NCBI RefSeq assembly: GCF_000015565.1
Contig: NC_008786.1
Coordinates: 868,001-932,000, forward strand
Direction: 5' to 3'
Source: Verminephrobacter eiseniae EF01-2
Lineage (GTDB): Bacteria > Pseudomonadota > Gammaproteobacteria > Burkholderiales > Burkholderiaceae_C
Length of the DNA: 64,000 bases
Shown here: positions 36,514 through 45,616 of the stretch, one piece after another
Numbering within the stretch: the stretch's first letter is position 1
How the letters are laid out: every line of letters begins with the position of its first letter
The notes under the pieces: model-generated
Told to the model about the DNA's origin: nothing
Database searches by the model: none
The model's input: the letters and a program-made list of their open reading frames with translations, nothing else
Translations under genes and position numbers: made by a program

Positions 36514-37514
36514 GCGGGATCTCACCGGCGAATGCAACTCCGAACGCAGCGCTGCCTTCCACGCCAGGTTCGACACCGATGACGCAGCAGGAAGTGCGCG
36601 CCAAGGTGGCGGCGCTGTCGGCATTCCAGACGCCGCGCCGCGAATCGCCCTGGCGGCGCGTGGCGCGCGACTTCCTGGCATCGAAAACCGCCATATTCGG
36701 TCTCGCTGTCGCGGCACTGCTGATGGTCGCCGCATTGACCGCGCCGTGGCTGACGCCGCAAAATCCTTACGACCTGATGCAGTTGGATGTGCTCGACGCG
36801 CGCCTGCCGCCCGGCAGCGCCAATGGTCTTGGCACTTACAGATACTGGCTCGGCACGGACGGGCAGGGGCGTGATCTGTACTCCGGCATTTTGTATGGCT
36901 TGCGCATCAGCGTCGGAATCGGTGTCGGTTCAGCCTTGCTGGCGGGTGTGATCGGCACCCTGGCCGGTTTGCTGGCAGCGTATCTCGGCGGCAAGGCCGA
37001 TGCGCTGCTGATGCGCCTGGCCGATCTGGTGCTGTCGTTTCCGGCCATTTTGGTATCGATGCTGATTCTGGCCTATCTGGGCAAGGGTATTTTCAACGTC
37101 ATGGCGGCGCTGGTCGTGCTGGAGTGGGCCTATTACGCGCGCACTGCGCGCGGCCAGGCGCTGGTGGAGCGGCACAAGGAATATGTCGAAGCCGCGCGTG
37201 GTCTGGGCGTATCCGGCTGGCGCATCATGGTGCGTCATATTCTGCCAAACTGTCTGCCGCCGCTGATCGTCATCGGCACCTTGCAGATTGCGCGAGCGAT
37301 CACGCTGGAGGCAACGCTGAGTTTTCTCGGGCTCGGCGTGCCGATTACCGAGCCGTCGCTGGGTCTGCTGATTGCCAATGGCTATCAGTACATGCTGTCC
37401 GGTGAATACTGGATCAGTTTTTACCCCGGCATTGCGTTGCTGGTGGTCATCGTCGCCATCAATCTGGTCGGTGATCGGCTGCGCGATGTCATGAACCCGA
37501 GGTGGCAAAGATGA
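36510..37514 (+). CDS. Peptide/nickel-type ABC transporter permease (DppC family)
   Basis: Permease of 334 residues with an N-terminal cytoplasmic tail (about 60 residues), then the DppC pattern: LGTDGQGRDLYSGILYGLR, and the EAA loop EYVEAARGLGVSGWRIMVRH. The start overlaps the DppB-like gene and the end overlaps the ATPase gene (ATGA both times). It pairs with the DppB-type subunit to form the channel. Confidence 0.92.
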   Translation: MSGISPANATPNAALPSTPGSTPMTQQEVRAKVAALSAFQTPRRESPWRRVARDFLASKTAIFGLAVAALLMVAALTAPWLTPQNPYDLMQLDVLDARLPPGSANGLGTYRYWLGTDGQGRDLYSGILYGLRISVGIGVGSALLAGVIGTLAGLLAAYLGGKADALLMRLADLVLSFPAILVSMLILAYLGKGIFNVMAALVVLEWAYYARTARGQALVERHKEYVEAARGLGVSGWRIMVRHILPNCLPPLIVIGTLQIARAITLEATLSFLGLGVPITEPSLGLLIANGYQYMLSGEYWISFYPGIALLVVIVAINLVGDRLRDVMNPRWQR

Positions 37515-38530
37515 GTGCGCCGGCGCCCGTGCCCACACTTGAAGTGCGCCATTTGCGCACCCACTTTTTCACGCCCGCAGGCGTGTTGCCGGCGGTCGAT
37601 GACCTGTCGCTGACGCTGGAGCGCGGCCGCATTCTCGGTCTGGTGGGCGAATCAGGGTCGGGCAAGACCGTGACCGGCTTCTCGATTCTCGGTTTGCTGG
37701 ATGCGCCGGGCCGCATTGTCGGCGGGCAAATTCTGTTCCGGGGACAAGATCTGGTGACGCTGGACAAAAAGGCGCTGCGCAGTCTGCAGGGCCATCGCAT
37801 CGCGATGATTTTCCAGGATCCGATGATGACCCTGAACCCGGTCCTGCGTGTTCAAGCGCAGATGATCGACGCCGTGCTCGCGCATGACAAGGTCAGCCGC
37901 GACCAGGCGCGCCAGCGGGCCTGCGACACGCTGGGCATGATGGGTATCGCCAGTCCGCAAGAGCGCCTGCGTGCTTATCCGCACCAACTGTCGGGCGGCA
38001 TGCGCCAGCGCGTGGCGATTGCCATCGCCTTGCTGCACAAGCCGGATCTGATCATCGCCGATGAACCGACTACGGCGCTGGACGTGACGATACAGGCGCA
38101 GATCCTGTCAGAGGTGCAAAAGCTGGCGCGCCAGCACGGTACCGCGCTGATCTGGATTACGCACGATCTGTCGGTGGTGGCGGGCTTGGCCGATGACATC
38201 GCCGTGATGTATTGCGGCCGTATCGTCGAACAGGGCAAAGTATCGGCTGTGCTCGACCAGCCGCTGCATCCCTACACGCAAGGCCTGATCGGCAGCTTGC
38301 CGAGCAATAACCGCCGTGGTCAGCGCTTGTGCCAGATTCCCGGTTTGACACCGAATCTGCTGCATCTGCCGCCAACCTGCGCATTTGCTGCGCGCTGCGA
38401 GCGCGTCAGCGAACAATGCCTGGCGCGCCCGGAGACCACAGAGCCGCTGAACGCGCATTTCGTGCGCTGTTTCCATCCGGCAGCCCCGCCCGGTGCAGGC
38501 CATGCGATGGAGTTGCATCATGGTGGATGA
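37511..38530 (+). CDS. Peptide-type ABC transporter ATP-binding protein (DppD family)
   Basis: ATPase of 339 residues. Walker A GESGSGKT is near residues 50-57, the signature LSGGMRQRV near 160, Walker [11 protein letters not shown] follows, and the C-terminal Cys-containing motif typical of DppD/OppD is present ([13 protein letters not shown]). Start ATG 37511 overlaps the previous stop; its end overlaps the DppF-like gene. It works with the following ATPase as a heterodimer. Confidence 0.92.
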   Translation: MSAPAPVPTLEVRHLRTHFFTPAGVLPAVDDLSLTLERGRILGLVGESGSGKTVTGFSILGLLDAPGRIVGGQILFRGQDLVTLDKKALRSLQGHRIAMIFQDPMMTLNPVLRVQAQMIDAVLAHDKVSRDQARQRACDTLGMMGIASPQERLRAYPHQLSGGMRQRVAIAIALLHKPDLIIADEPTTALDVTIQAQILSEVQKLARQHGTALIWITHDLSVVAGLADDIAVMYCGRIVEQGKVSAVLDQPLHPYTQGLIGSLPSNNRRGQRLCQIPGLTPNLLHLPPTCAFAARCERVSEQCLARPETTEPLNAHFVRCFHPAAPPGAGHAMELHHGG

Positions 38531-39542
38531 GGCCATGGATAAAGACAGGGTGATGCCGCTGGTGGAAGTGCGCAACGTCGGCAAGCGATTTGGCGAACGC
38601 AGGCCGCGGCCGCTGGAGCGGCAACTGATTGCGCGCGGCTGGATGCGTCCGGCGGCCGTGACGCAGGCGCTCGATGCCGTCGATTTGCACGTCATGCCCG
38701 GTGAAGTGATCGGCTTGGTGGGCGAATCCGGCTGCGGCAAATCGACCTTGGGCCGGATTGTCAGCGGCTTGCTGGCGCCATCTTCCGGGCAAGTTTTGCT
38801 CGATGGCACCGACCGCAGCACGCTCAGTGCGCGGCAAGTGCACGCGGCGCGGCGCAAGGTGCAGATGATTTTTCAAAATCCGTATGCCAGTCTGAATCCG
38901 CGTCTGCGCGTCGACGAAATCGTCGGCGAAGCTGCGCTGATCCACGGCATGACCGACAAGGCCGGACTCGACGACTACGTCAGCGCGCAACTGCTGCGTG
39001 CCGGGCTCGACCCGCAACTGCGCGATCGCTATCCGCATCAGTTCAGTGGTGGCCAACGCCAGCGGATCGGCATCGCCCGCGCGCTGGCCGTGCAGCCGCA
39101 GATGCTGGTGGCCGACGAGGCCGTGGCGGCGCTGGATGTGTCGATTCAGGCGCAAATCCTGAACCTGTTCAGCGATTTGCGCGAACAATTGGGCCTGACG
39201 TATCTCTTCATCAGCCATGACCTTGGCGTGGTAGAGCATGTGTCGGATCGCGTGCTCATCATGTATCTCGGCCGCATCGTCGAGAGCGCTGCCGTCGCGG
39301 GCTTGTTTGCGCAGCCCAATCATCCGTACACCCGGGCATTGCTGGCGGACGTGCCGCGACTGCATGTGCGCAACAAATCGTTTACGGCCATCGAGGGCGA
39401 GATTCCGAGTCCATTGAATCCGCCGCCGGGTTGCCACTTCAATCCGCGCTGTCCGCATGCAATGCCGCGTTGCCGCCAGCAGACGCCGGCGCTGAAGGAA
39501 ATTGCGCCAGGGCACCTGAGCGCCTGTCATCTGAACGATTAG
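38520..39542 (+). CDS. Peptide-type ABC transporter ATP-binding protein (DppF family)
   Basis: Second ATPase, 340 residues. Walker A GESGCGKST is near residue 70, the signature FSGGQRQRIG near 180, Walker B ADEAVAALD follows. A C-terminal PPPGCHFNPRCPHAMPRC block is typical of DppF. The ATG at 38520 lies just inside the upstream gene; an ATG at 38535 is an alternative. A long insertion between strands 1 and 2 (GERRPRPLERQLIARGWM) is seen in some peptide-system ATPases. Confidence 0.9.
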   Translation: MVDEAMDKDRVMPLVEVRNVGKRFGERRPRPLERQLIARGWMRPAAVTQALDAVDLHVMPGEVIGLVGESGCGKSTLGRIVSGLLAPSSGQVLLDGTDRSTLSARQVHAARRKVQMIFQNPYASLNPRLRVDEIVGEAALIHGMTDKAGLDDYVSAQLLRAGLDPQLRDRYPHQFSGGQRQRIGIARALAVQPQMLVADEAVAALDVSIQAQILNLFSDLREQLGLTYLFISHDLGVVEHVSDRVLIMYLGRIVESAAVAGLFAQPNHPYTRALLADVPRLHVRNKSFTAIEGEIPSPLNPPPGCHFNPRCPHAMPRCRQQTPALKEIAPGHLSACHLND

Positions 39543-39637
39543 ATGGGAACGATCGAATGGGAACGACCTGTGGTGTCTTGCCGCAAGCAGCATCGCCATA
39601 CCTTATTTTTTGCCCACCACGACCGAGGATGATGAAC

Positions 39638-41206
39638 ATGAAGAAAACGCTTCTTTCCAGTTTGATGGCGGCTGCGCTACTGGGCGCCGCCTGCGCTGGC
39701 GCACAAACGCTGAACATCGCTTTTGCCGATCCGCTGTCGTCGCTGGATCCGCAATTGAACAACCATGCCGGCGACCGTTCCGTGAACCTGCATTTCTGGG
39801 ATTTGCTGGTTGAAAACAACTACAACAGGCTGCAACCGGGTTTGGCGGTCAGTTGGGAAAACATCGATGCCAAGACCTGGGAGTTCAAACTGCGTCCTGG
39901 CGTCAAGTGGCAGGACGGCAAACCATTTGCTGCCGAGGACGTGATCTTCTCGTATCAACGCGCACGCAACGTGCCGGGCAGCGTGGCGACATTCGCCGGT
40001 TATCTACGCACGGTGGAATCGGTGACTGCCAAGGATCCGCTGACACTGATCATCAAAACCAACATCGCCAATCCCGACCTGCCGCTGAATCTGGCGTCGG
40101 TGCATATCATCAGCAAGCATGTCGGTGAAAAATCGCAGACTGAAAACTACAACAGTGGCGCCGCGATGGTCGGTAGCGGCCCTTACAAATACATTTCCTA
40201 CACGCCGGGCGACCGCATCGTCATGGAACGCAGCCACGACTACTGGGGCCCGAAGCAGATCTGGGAAAAGGTCAACTACCGCTACATCAACAACGCCGCT
40301 GCGCGCACTGCCGCCTTGCTGTCCGGCGATGTCGATGTGATCGACAAGGTGTCTGCGTCCGATCTGGCCAGACTCAAGCAATCGCCGAACGTCAAGGTGT
40401 TCCAGTACAACGGCCTGCGCGTCATGCTGCTGCAGCCGACTTTCCACGAAGGTCCAAGCCCGTACATCACCGACAATAACGGCAAGCAACTCGACAATAA
40501 CCCGCTGCTCGACGTGCGCGTGCGCCGGGCCTTGTCGCTGGCGATCAACCGCAAGGCGCTGATCGATCGCATTTTGCAAGGTGCTGCGACCGAAGCCAAT
40601 CAATGGATGCCGGCCGACACCTTCGGCTATAACCCGGAGATCAAGAACATTCCCAACGACGTGAACCAGGCCAAGACATTGCTGGCGCAAGCCGGTTACC
40701 CGCAAGGCTTCAAACTGACGATTCATGTGCCGAACGACCGCTATCCGCAGGCACCGGAAATCATGCAAGCCGTGGCGCAATTCTGGACACGTATCGGCGT
40801 AAAAACGCAGGTGGAAGTCCTGCCATGGGCTTCGTATTCGGCGCGCGCCAAAAAGAATGAATTTGCCGTCAGCGTGCTGGCATGGGGCAACGGCACCGGC
40901 GAAGCCAGCTATGCGTTGGTGAATGTGCTGGCAACGGTCGACGCCAAGAAGGGCCTGGGCGCTTCCAACTGGAATTACTACAGCAACCCGGCCATCGACA
41001 AGGCATTGGCCGATTCGACCGCCGAGTTCGACGTCGCCAGGCGTGAGGCGATTTTGCGCAATGCTGCCAATATCGTTTCCGACGATGTCGGCGTGATCCC
41101 GCTGTATCACTACCAAAACATCTGGGCAGCCAGGAAGGGCTTGAAAGTGACGCCGGCCAGCAGTGATCGCACCACGGCGATGATGGTCACGCAGGACAAG
41201 CAGTAA
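39638..41206 (+). CDS. Peptide-type ABC transporter substrate-binding protein (family 5)
   Basis: Periplasmic family-5 binding protein, 522 residues. Signal peptide about 1-22 (KKTLLSSLMAAALLGAACAGAQ). The typical opening 'SLDPQLNNHAG' and the block WEFKLRPGVKWQDGKPFAAEDV are present. Among clustered ATGs (39629, 39632, 39638) the last has GAGG at the best distance. It provides specificity for the DppBCDF-like transporter. With the two AhpD/CMD genes downstream, the neighbourhood resembles the conserved cluster whose binding protein is modelled as the KPN_01854 type (recalled, not searched). The ligand is unknown. Confidence 0.9.
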   Translation: MKKTLLSSLMAAALLGAACAGAQTLNIAFADPLSSLDPQLNNHAGDRSVNLHFWDLLVENNYNRLQPGLAVSWENIDAKTWEFKLRPGVKWQDGKPFAAEDVIFSYQRARNVPGSVATFAGYLRTVESVTAKDPLTLIIKTNIANPDLPLNLASVHIISKHVGEKSQTENYNSGAAMVGSGPYKYISYTPGDRIVMERSHDYWGPKQIWEKVNYRYINNAAARTAALLSGDVDVIDKVSASDLARLKQSPNVKVFQYNGLRVMLLQPTFHEGPSPYITDNNGKQLDNNPLLDVRVRRALSLAINRKALIDRILQGAATEANQWMPADTFGYNPEIKNIPNDVNQAKTLLAQAGYPQGFKLTIHVPNDRYPQAPEIMQAVAQFWTRIGVKTQVEVLPWASYSARAKKNEFAVSVLAWGNGTGEASYALVNVLATVDAKKGLGASNWNYYSNPAIDKALADSTAEFDVARREAILRNAANIVSDDVGVIPLYHYQNIWAARKGLKVTPASSDRTTAMMVTQDKQ

Positions 41207-41229
41207 TTGGCGATCGGGAAATCAACGGC

Positions 41230-42582
41230 ATGTCTGCGCTGAACATTACCGTCACCCCCGCCGATGGCCTGATCGACAGGCCGCGTCGCATCATTGTCAC
41301 CGGCGCGGCGCCGGGTGAACCGGTGCAATTATCTAGCCGCACACTGCGCGCTGGCGTGGCGTGGCAAAGCAGTGCGCGCTTCATCGCCAATGCGACGGGT
41401 CATGTCGATCTGTCGCTGGCGCCAGCGGTCGATGGCAGCTATTCGGGTATTTCGGCCATGGGCTTGTTGTGGTCACAAAAGCCGGAGCAGGAGGGCCGGC
41501 GGGAACTATTCCACCACGACGTGCAGCAGCCGCTGGTGACGACTTTGCATGCCCATGCCATGAATGGCAATGCCGTAGCCGACGCTGTCCTGGTGCAGCG
41601 CCTGTGCGCCGACGGCGTGACACGCAGGGAAATACGCGAGCAGGGGCTGGTCGGAACATTGTTTTTGCCGCCGGCATCCACAGAAACAGGGGCAGATCAG
41701 GATTCGTACCCGGCCGTGATGATTCTCAACGGCTCGGGCGGGGGTATCAACGAGCCGCGTGCGGCTTTGTATGCCTCGCATGGTTATGCCGCTTTTGCCT
41801 TGGCGTATTTCAAGGCGCCGGGACTGTCCGATTACATCTCCAATACACCGTTGGAGTATTTTGAAAAAGGCTTGGACTGGCTGCGGACAACCGTCGCGCC
41901 GCTGAACGATTTCGTCGCCCTCAGCGGTCAATCGCGCGGCGGTGAACTGGTCTTGCTGCTGGGGGCGATTTTTCCGGAAAAGGTATCGGCCGTGTTGGCT
42001 TATGTGCCGAGTGCATTGGTGCACAGCGGGCAGAGCGCCTGCGATCCCGCGATCGGACGGGAGGGGCCGACCTGGCTGCTCAACGGCAAGCCGCTGACGC
42101 ACCAGTGGGAAAACAATCGTCATGCCAGTTGGGCGCCATTTGACGAAGGCGCACCGCCACAGCGTAATGCATTGGCAATGCTGACTGCTTTGCAGGACAA
42201 GGAAGCCGTCGCCAAGGCGCGCATTCCGGTGGAGAAAATCCAGGCGCCGGTATTGCTCTTTTCCGCGACCGACGACGGTTCCTGGCCGTCGAGCGTATAC
42301 GCAAAGATGGTCAATGACAAACTGAAAGAGGTTGCCCATCCATATGCCGTGGAGTGGCACGACTATCGGGATGCCGGTCACGCGATTTTGTTTCCGTATG
42401 TGCCGACCACGCAGATCAGCTACGCCCATCCGGTCTCCCAACGCATCCATACCGGCGGCGGCACGCCCGCTGCCAACGCACAGGCCGACCACCACGCCTG
42501 GCAGCACGCGCAGCAATTTTTAAAGAATGCGATTGCGGCAATTCAGGGACGGGCAATTTTCATGCGAAAGGAAGTTTCATGA
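41230..42582 (+). CDS. Alpha/beta hydrolase, BAAT / acyl-CoA thioesterase-like
   Basis: A 450-residue protein. The N-terminal beta-sandwich (about 1-125) matches the thioester hydrolase/BAAT N-domain (ITVTPADGLIDRPRRI). The alpha/beta hydrolase domain has nucleophile Ser235 (GQSRGGEL), likely acid Asp348 or Asp349 (SATDDGS) and His384 (DAGHAI). The family includes acyl-CoA thioesterases and bile-acid-CoA acyltransferases; here the nucleophile is Ser rather than the Cys of true BAAT, so hydrolysis is likelier. The gene is 23 bases after the binding protein and overlaps the next start, so it belongs to this transport-catabolic operon. Confidence 0.8.
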   Translation: MSALNITVTPADGLIDRPRRIIVTGAAPGEPVQLSSRTLRAGVAWQSSARFIANATGHVDLSLAPAVDGSYSGISAMGLLWSQKPEQEGRRELFHHDVQQPLVTTLHAHAMNGNAVADAVLVQRLCADGVTRREIREQGLVGTLFLPPASTETGADQDSYPAVMILNGSGGGINEPRAALYASHGYAAFALAYFKAPGLSDYISNTPLEYFEKGLDWLRTTVAPLNDFVALSGQSRGGELVLLLGAIFPEKVSAVLAYVPSALVHSGQSACDPAIGREGPTWLLNGKPLTHQWENNRHASWAPFDEGAPPQRNALAMLTALQDKEAVAKARIPVEKIQAPVLLFSATDDGSWPSSVYAKMVNDKLKEVAHPYAVEWHDYRDAGHAILFPYVPTTQISYAHPVSQRIHTGGGTPAANAQADHHAWQHAQQFLKNAIAAIQGRAIFMRKEVS

Positions 42583-43115
42583 CGACGCCAATGGAATACG
42601 ACATCGATGACGATGTCATCGACAAACTGGCTGGCCTGCCGGCCGGCAGCCATCTCCATGCATTGCGCCACCAGCGCGAAAAAGTTGCCGTCGCCTCGCA
42701 AGGCAGTTACGACAGCTTGTTCGACCCGGCATTGGAAGGCATTGGTCTCGACGAGCGTTTGCTGGTTGCGCTGTACGCCTGCCGCCTGGCCGGCGCCCAA
42801 GATGTCGCCGCGCATTACCGCGCGCGTCTGTATGCCCTGCCTGCCGATGCTGCGCAAATCGCCGTCGCTGCCGATGGTGCGCCGGAACGATTGCCGGAAG
42901 GTCGTTTGCGCGCCATGCTGGCGTTTGCGCGCGCGTTGACCGAGCGTCCGATCGAAGGCAACGAAGCGGTCCTGCACACGCTGCCTGCCGCAGGCATCAG
43001 CACACCGGCCGTGGTGGCTTTGGCGCAACTGATCGCCTTCGTCTCTTATCAGCTCCGTGTCGTTGCCGGTCTGAAGGCGATGAAATCGGCAAGCAACCAA
43101 GCGGGAACAGCATGA
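42579..43115 (+). CDS. CMD-domain protein (Avi_7170-like)
   Basis: A 178-residue protein with a carboxymuconolactone decarboxylase/AhpD-like helical domain but no CxxC pair, so the usual redox centre is absent. It starts within the hydrolase stop (ATGA) and ends overlapping the next gene by four bases, a very tight pair. Paired CMD and AhpD-like genes downstream of this class of transporter recur in proteobacteria. Its function is unknown; it may form a complex with the next protein. Confidence 0.7.
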   Translation: MTTPMEYDIDDDVIDKLAGLPAGSHLHALRHQREKVAVASQGSYDSLFDPALEGIGLDERLLVALYACRLAGAQDVAAHYRARLYALPADAAQIAVAADGAPERLPEGRLRAMLAFARALTERPIEGNEAVLHTLPAAGISTPAVVALAQLIAFVSYQLRVVAGLKAMKSASNQAGTA

Positions 43116-43702
43116 GCTCCATCATCAAATCACATGGTTTCACCAACGAAGTACTGCAATGGCACGCCTGGCTCGATGTCATCGATCTCGACCAGGCCAG
43201 CGAAGATCAGATCAAGGTTCTGGAGGAAAGCCACCCCAAGGCCAAGACCTCGGACTATTACCTGTTCCTCGGCCATCAGCCGGAAATACTGCGCCAGCGC
43301 TCTGCCGCCTTCAACGCCATCATGTACGCTCCGGGCGGTATGTCGCGCGCCGAGCGCGAACTCGGCTCGATGCTCGTCTCGCGCGTCAATGGCTGCGTTT
43401 ATTGTGCGTCGGTCCATGCCCAGCGTTTCGAGCAGTTGACCAAGCGCAACGACACCGTGCAACAGGTCTTCGATGATCCGTACACGGCCGGCGCCGACGC
43501 GCGCGAGAAAGCCATCGCGCAGTTTGCCATCGCACTGACCAAGGCGCCGAACGACATCGGCGCCACGAATATCCAGGCGCTGAAAGATGCCGGTCTGAGC
43601 GAGCAGGAGATTCTCGATCTGATTCACTCCGTTGCCATTTTCGCCTGGGCCAATCGTCTGATGCTCAATCTGGGAGAGCCGGTTTTCCCGGCAACGGAAT
43701 GA
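43112..43702 (+). CDS. AhpD-like alkylhydroperoxidase-domain protein (Avi_7169-like)
   Basis: A 196-residue protein of the peroxidase-related AhpD superfamily. The redox motif is intact: Cys95, Cys98 and His102 in VNGCVYCASVHAQRF. It would reduce peroxides or other electrophiles using a thiol relay. It is the last gene of the nine-gene island beginning at 34028, overlapping the CMD gene. A hairpin at 43733-43756 probably ends the transcript. Confidence 0.8.
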   Translation: MSSIIKSHGFTNEVLQWHAWLDVIDLDQASEDQIKVLEESHPKAKTSDYYLFLGHQPEILRQRSAAFNAIMYAPGGMSRAERELGSMLVSRVNGCVYCASVHAQRFEQLTKRNDTVQQVFDDPYTAGADAREKAIAQFAIALTKAPNDIGATNIQALKDAGLSEQEILDLIHSVAIFAWANRLMLNLGEPVFPATE

Positions 43703-43732
43703 ATTCGTCAGACCGCACGACGGGAAAAACAT

Positions 43733-43756
43733 GCCGGGCAATGCCTGGTGCCCGGC
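43733..43756 (+). terminator. Candidate terminator after the AhpD-like gene
   Basis: GCCGGGCA (43733-43740) pairs exactly with TGCCCGGC (43749-43756) across an 8-base loop. It lies 30 bases after the stop of the plus-strand island and 29 bases from the end of the minus-strand permease gene. The downstream sequence is GTGTTTG, a weak T-run, and the upstream AAAAAC would give T's on the minus strand, so it may serve both directions. Confidence 0.45.
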
Positions 43757-43784
43757 GTGTTTGCCATGCGAGGCTGTCAGGCGT

Positions 43785-44672
43785 TCACGGCACTCCGAAG
43801 TCTGACGCTACCGTGGACCTTTTGGCCGGAAGGGCTTTCGTTGCCATGCCTTCGCGGTAGGCTGCTGCCTGTTCTGCGGCGCGTTTGCGCTCTTGGCGCA
43901 GCATCCACAGGCTGCCGGCAAGCACGGCCACGGAAACGACGGCCACGGTGAGGGTTGCCACCACATTGATGGTCGGGTTCAAGCCCAAACGGGCTCTGGA
44001 CAATATGACGATGGGCAAAGTCGTCGAACCCGGACCGGACAAAAATGCGGTCAATACCACGTCATCCAGGGAAATCGTGAAAGTCAGCAGCCAGGAAGAC
44101 AGCAGCGACTGCGCAATCATCGGTAAAGTCACCAGGGTGAACACCTGAAAGGGGCGGCAGCCCAAATCCATGGCGGCTTCTTCCAGCGATTTGTCCATTT
44201 CCGTCAGGCGCGACTGGATCACCACGGCGGCATAGGCCATGCCCACCGAGGTGTGGCCCGCCCAGATGGTAAAGAGGCCGCGCTCTGGCAGGCCGAACAT
44301 GCGTTCGCACATCACGAAGAACAGCAGCAGCGATACGCCGGTGATCACCTCCGGCACCACCAGCGGCGCGTTGATGTGCGCGATGAAGGCGGTGCGACCC
44401 CGGAATTTCTTGTACTTGACCATGGCAAACGCCGCCAGCATGCCCAGAAGCACCGAGCTCGTGGCAGACAGCAGCGCAATTTTCAGCGAGAGTTTGAGCC
44501 CGTCGATGACTTCGGTGTCGCTGGCGACCAGGTCGTACCACTTGAGCGTGAAACCGCCCCATAGCGCCACCATCTTCGAGTCATTGAAGGAGAAAACGAT
44601 CAGGGTGAAGATGGGCAGGTACAAAAACAGGTAACCCAGCGAAAGCCATATTTTCCCGATGCGGCTACCCAT
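43785..44672 (-). CDS. potI: Polyamine ABC transporter permease PotI-type
   Basis: Inner-membrane permease of 295 residues, with six membrane segments and EAA loop EEAAMDLGCRPFQVFTLVTL near 185. N-terminal pattern FTLIVFSFNDSKMVALWGGFTLKWY is characteristic of PotI. It overlaps nothing but follows PotH by one base. It is the last gene of the minus-strand polyamine operon. Codon use is somewhat less G/C-biased than the sugar operon. Confidence 0.9.
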   Translation of the reverse strand: MGSRIGKIWLSLGYLFLYLPIFTLIVFSFNDSKMVALWGGFTLKWYDLVASDTEVIDGLKLSLKIALLSATSSVLLGMLAAFAMVKYKKFRGRTAFIAHINAPLVVPEVITGVSLLLFFVMCERMFGLPERGLFTIWAGHTSVGMAYAAVVIQSRLTEMDKSLEEAAMDLGCRPFQVFTLVTLPMIAQSLLSSWLLTFTISLDDVVLTAFLSGPGSTTLPIVILSRARLGLNPTINVVATLTVAVVSVAVLAGSLWMLRQERKRAAEQAAAYREGMATKALPAKRSTVASDFGVP

Positions 44673-44673
44673 G

Positions 44674-45597
44674 TCAGGCTCCCCTGCCGGCTTTGGTTTG
44701 GTGCTTATTGAAAATCACCAGCGGGAGCAAGATCAGCAGCACCATGCTGACGGCCACCGCAGAGGCCATGGACCAGTCGTTGTTGCTGAAAAATTCGTCC
44801 CAGAGCACGCGCCCTATCATCAGCGTGCCGGGGCCGCCCAGCAGTTCGGGAATCACATACTCCCCCACACTGGGAATGAATACCAGCATGGCGCCGGCAA
44901 TGATTCCGTTCTTGGACAAAGGCACGGTGACCAGCCAGAATGTCTTGAATGGCGTGGCGCCCAAATCCTTGGCCGCTTCCAGCAAGCGCAGATCCATCTT
45001 CACCAGATTGGCATACAGCGGAAGAATCATGAACGGCAGATAGGTATAGACCATGCCCAGCACCATGGAGAAACTGGTGTACATCATTTTGATGGGCTCA
45101 TCGATCAGGTGCAGCCCCATCAGGACATTGTTGAACACCCCGTTGTCGTCCAGCAGCCCTTTCCACGCATACACCCGCAACAGGTAGGAAGTCCAGAAGG
45201 GCAGGGACACCAGCATCAGCAGCGCCGGGCGCACGCTTGCCGGCGAGCGCGCCATGAAATAGGCGAAGGGATAGCCCAGCGCCAGGCAGATGAGTGTGTT
45301 GATCAGCGCGAATTTCACCGAGGAAATGTAGGTGTCCACATACAGATCGTCGGTTACCAGAAAAATATAGTTGGCCAGTTTGATCCTGATGTGGATGAAC
45401 CCGTCGGCATAGCTGCTCAGGGCCATGATCCGCGCCCCGTCCATTTCCGTCAGGCTCAAACGCAGCACCACCAGAAATGGAATGGTGAACAGCAGCGCCA
45501 AAAAGAGGTAGGGAATGCCAATCACGCTGTAACGCCCCCAGCGCCTCGTCCGGGGTTTGTCGATGGCGCTGTCGGCAGGGGTTTGATTCACGCCCAT
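44674..45597 (-). CDS. potH: Polyamine ABC transporter permease PotH-type
   Basis: Permease of 307 residues, with EAA loop EAAKDLGATPFKTFWLVTV near 225 and the PotH blocks LPFWTSYLLRVYAWKGLLDD and LGGPGTLMIGRVLW. It starts 19 bases after the PotG-type ATPase and pairs with PotI. The system should import putrescine or spermidine, in line with the adjacent gamma-glutamylation and transaminase genes. Confidence 0.9.
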   Translation of the reverse strand: MGVNQTPADSAIDKPRTRRWGRYSVIGIPYLFLALLFTIPFLVVLRLSLTEMDGARIMALSSYADGFIHIRIKLANYIFLVTDDLYVDTYISSVKFALINTLICLALGYPFAYFMARSPASVRPALLMLVSLPFWTSYLLRVYAWKGLLDDNGVFNNVLMGLHLIDEPIKMMYTSFSMVLGMVYTYLPFMILPLYANLVKMDLRLLEAAKDLGATPFKTFWLVTVPLSKNGIIAGAMLVFIPSVGEYVIPELLGGPGTLMIGRVLWDEFFSNNDWSMASAVAVSMVLLILLPLVIFNKHQTKAGRGA

Positions 45598-45616
45598 GGC
45601 AAAAACCCTGCGTGCA

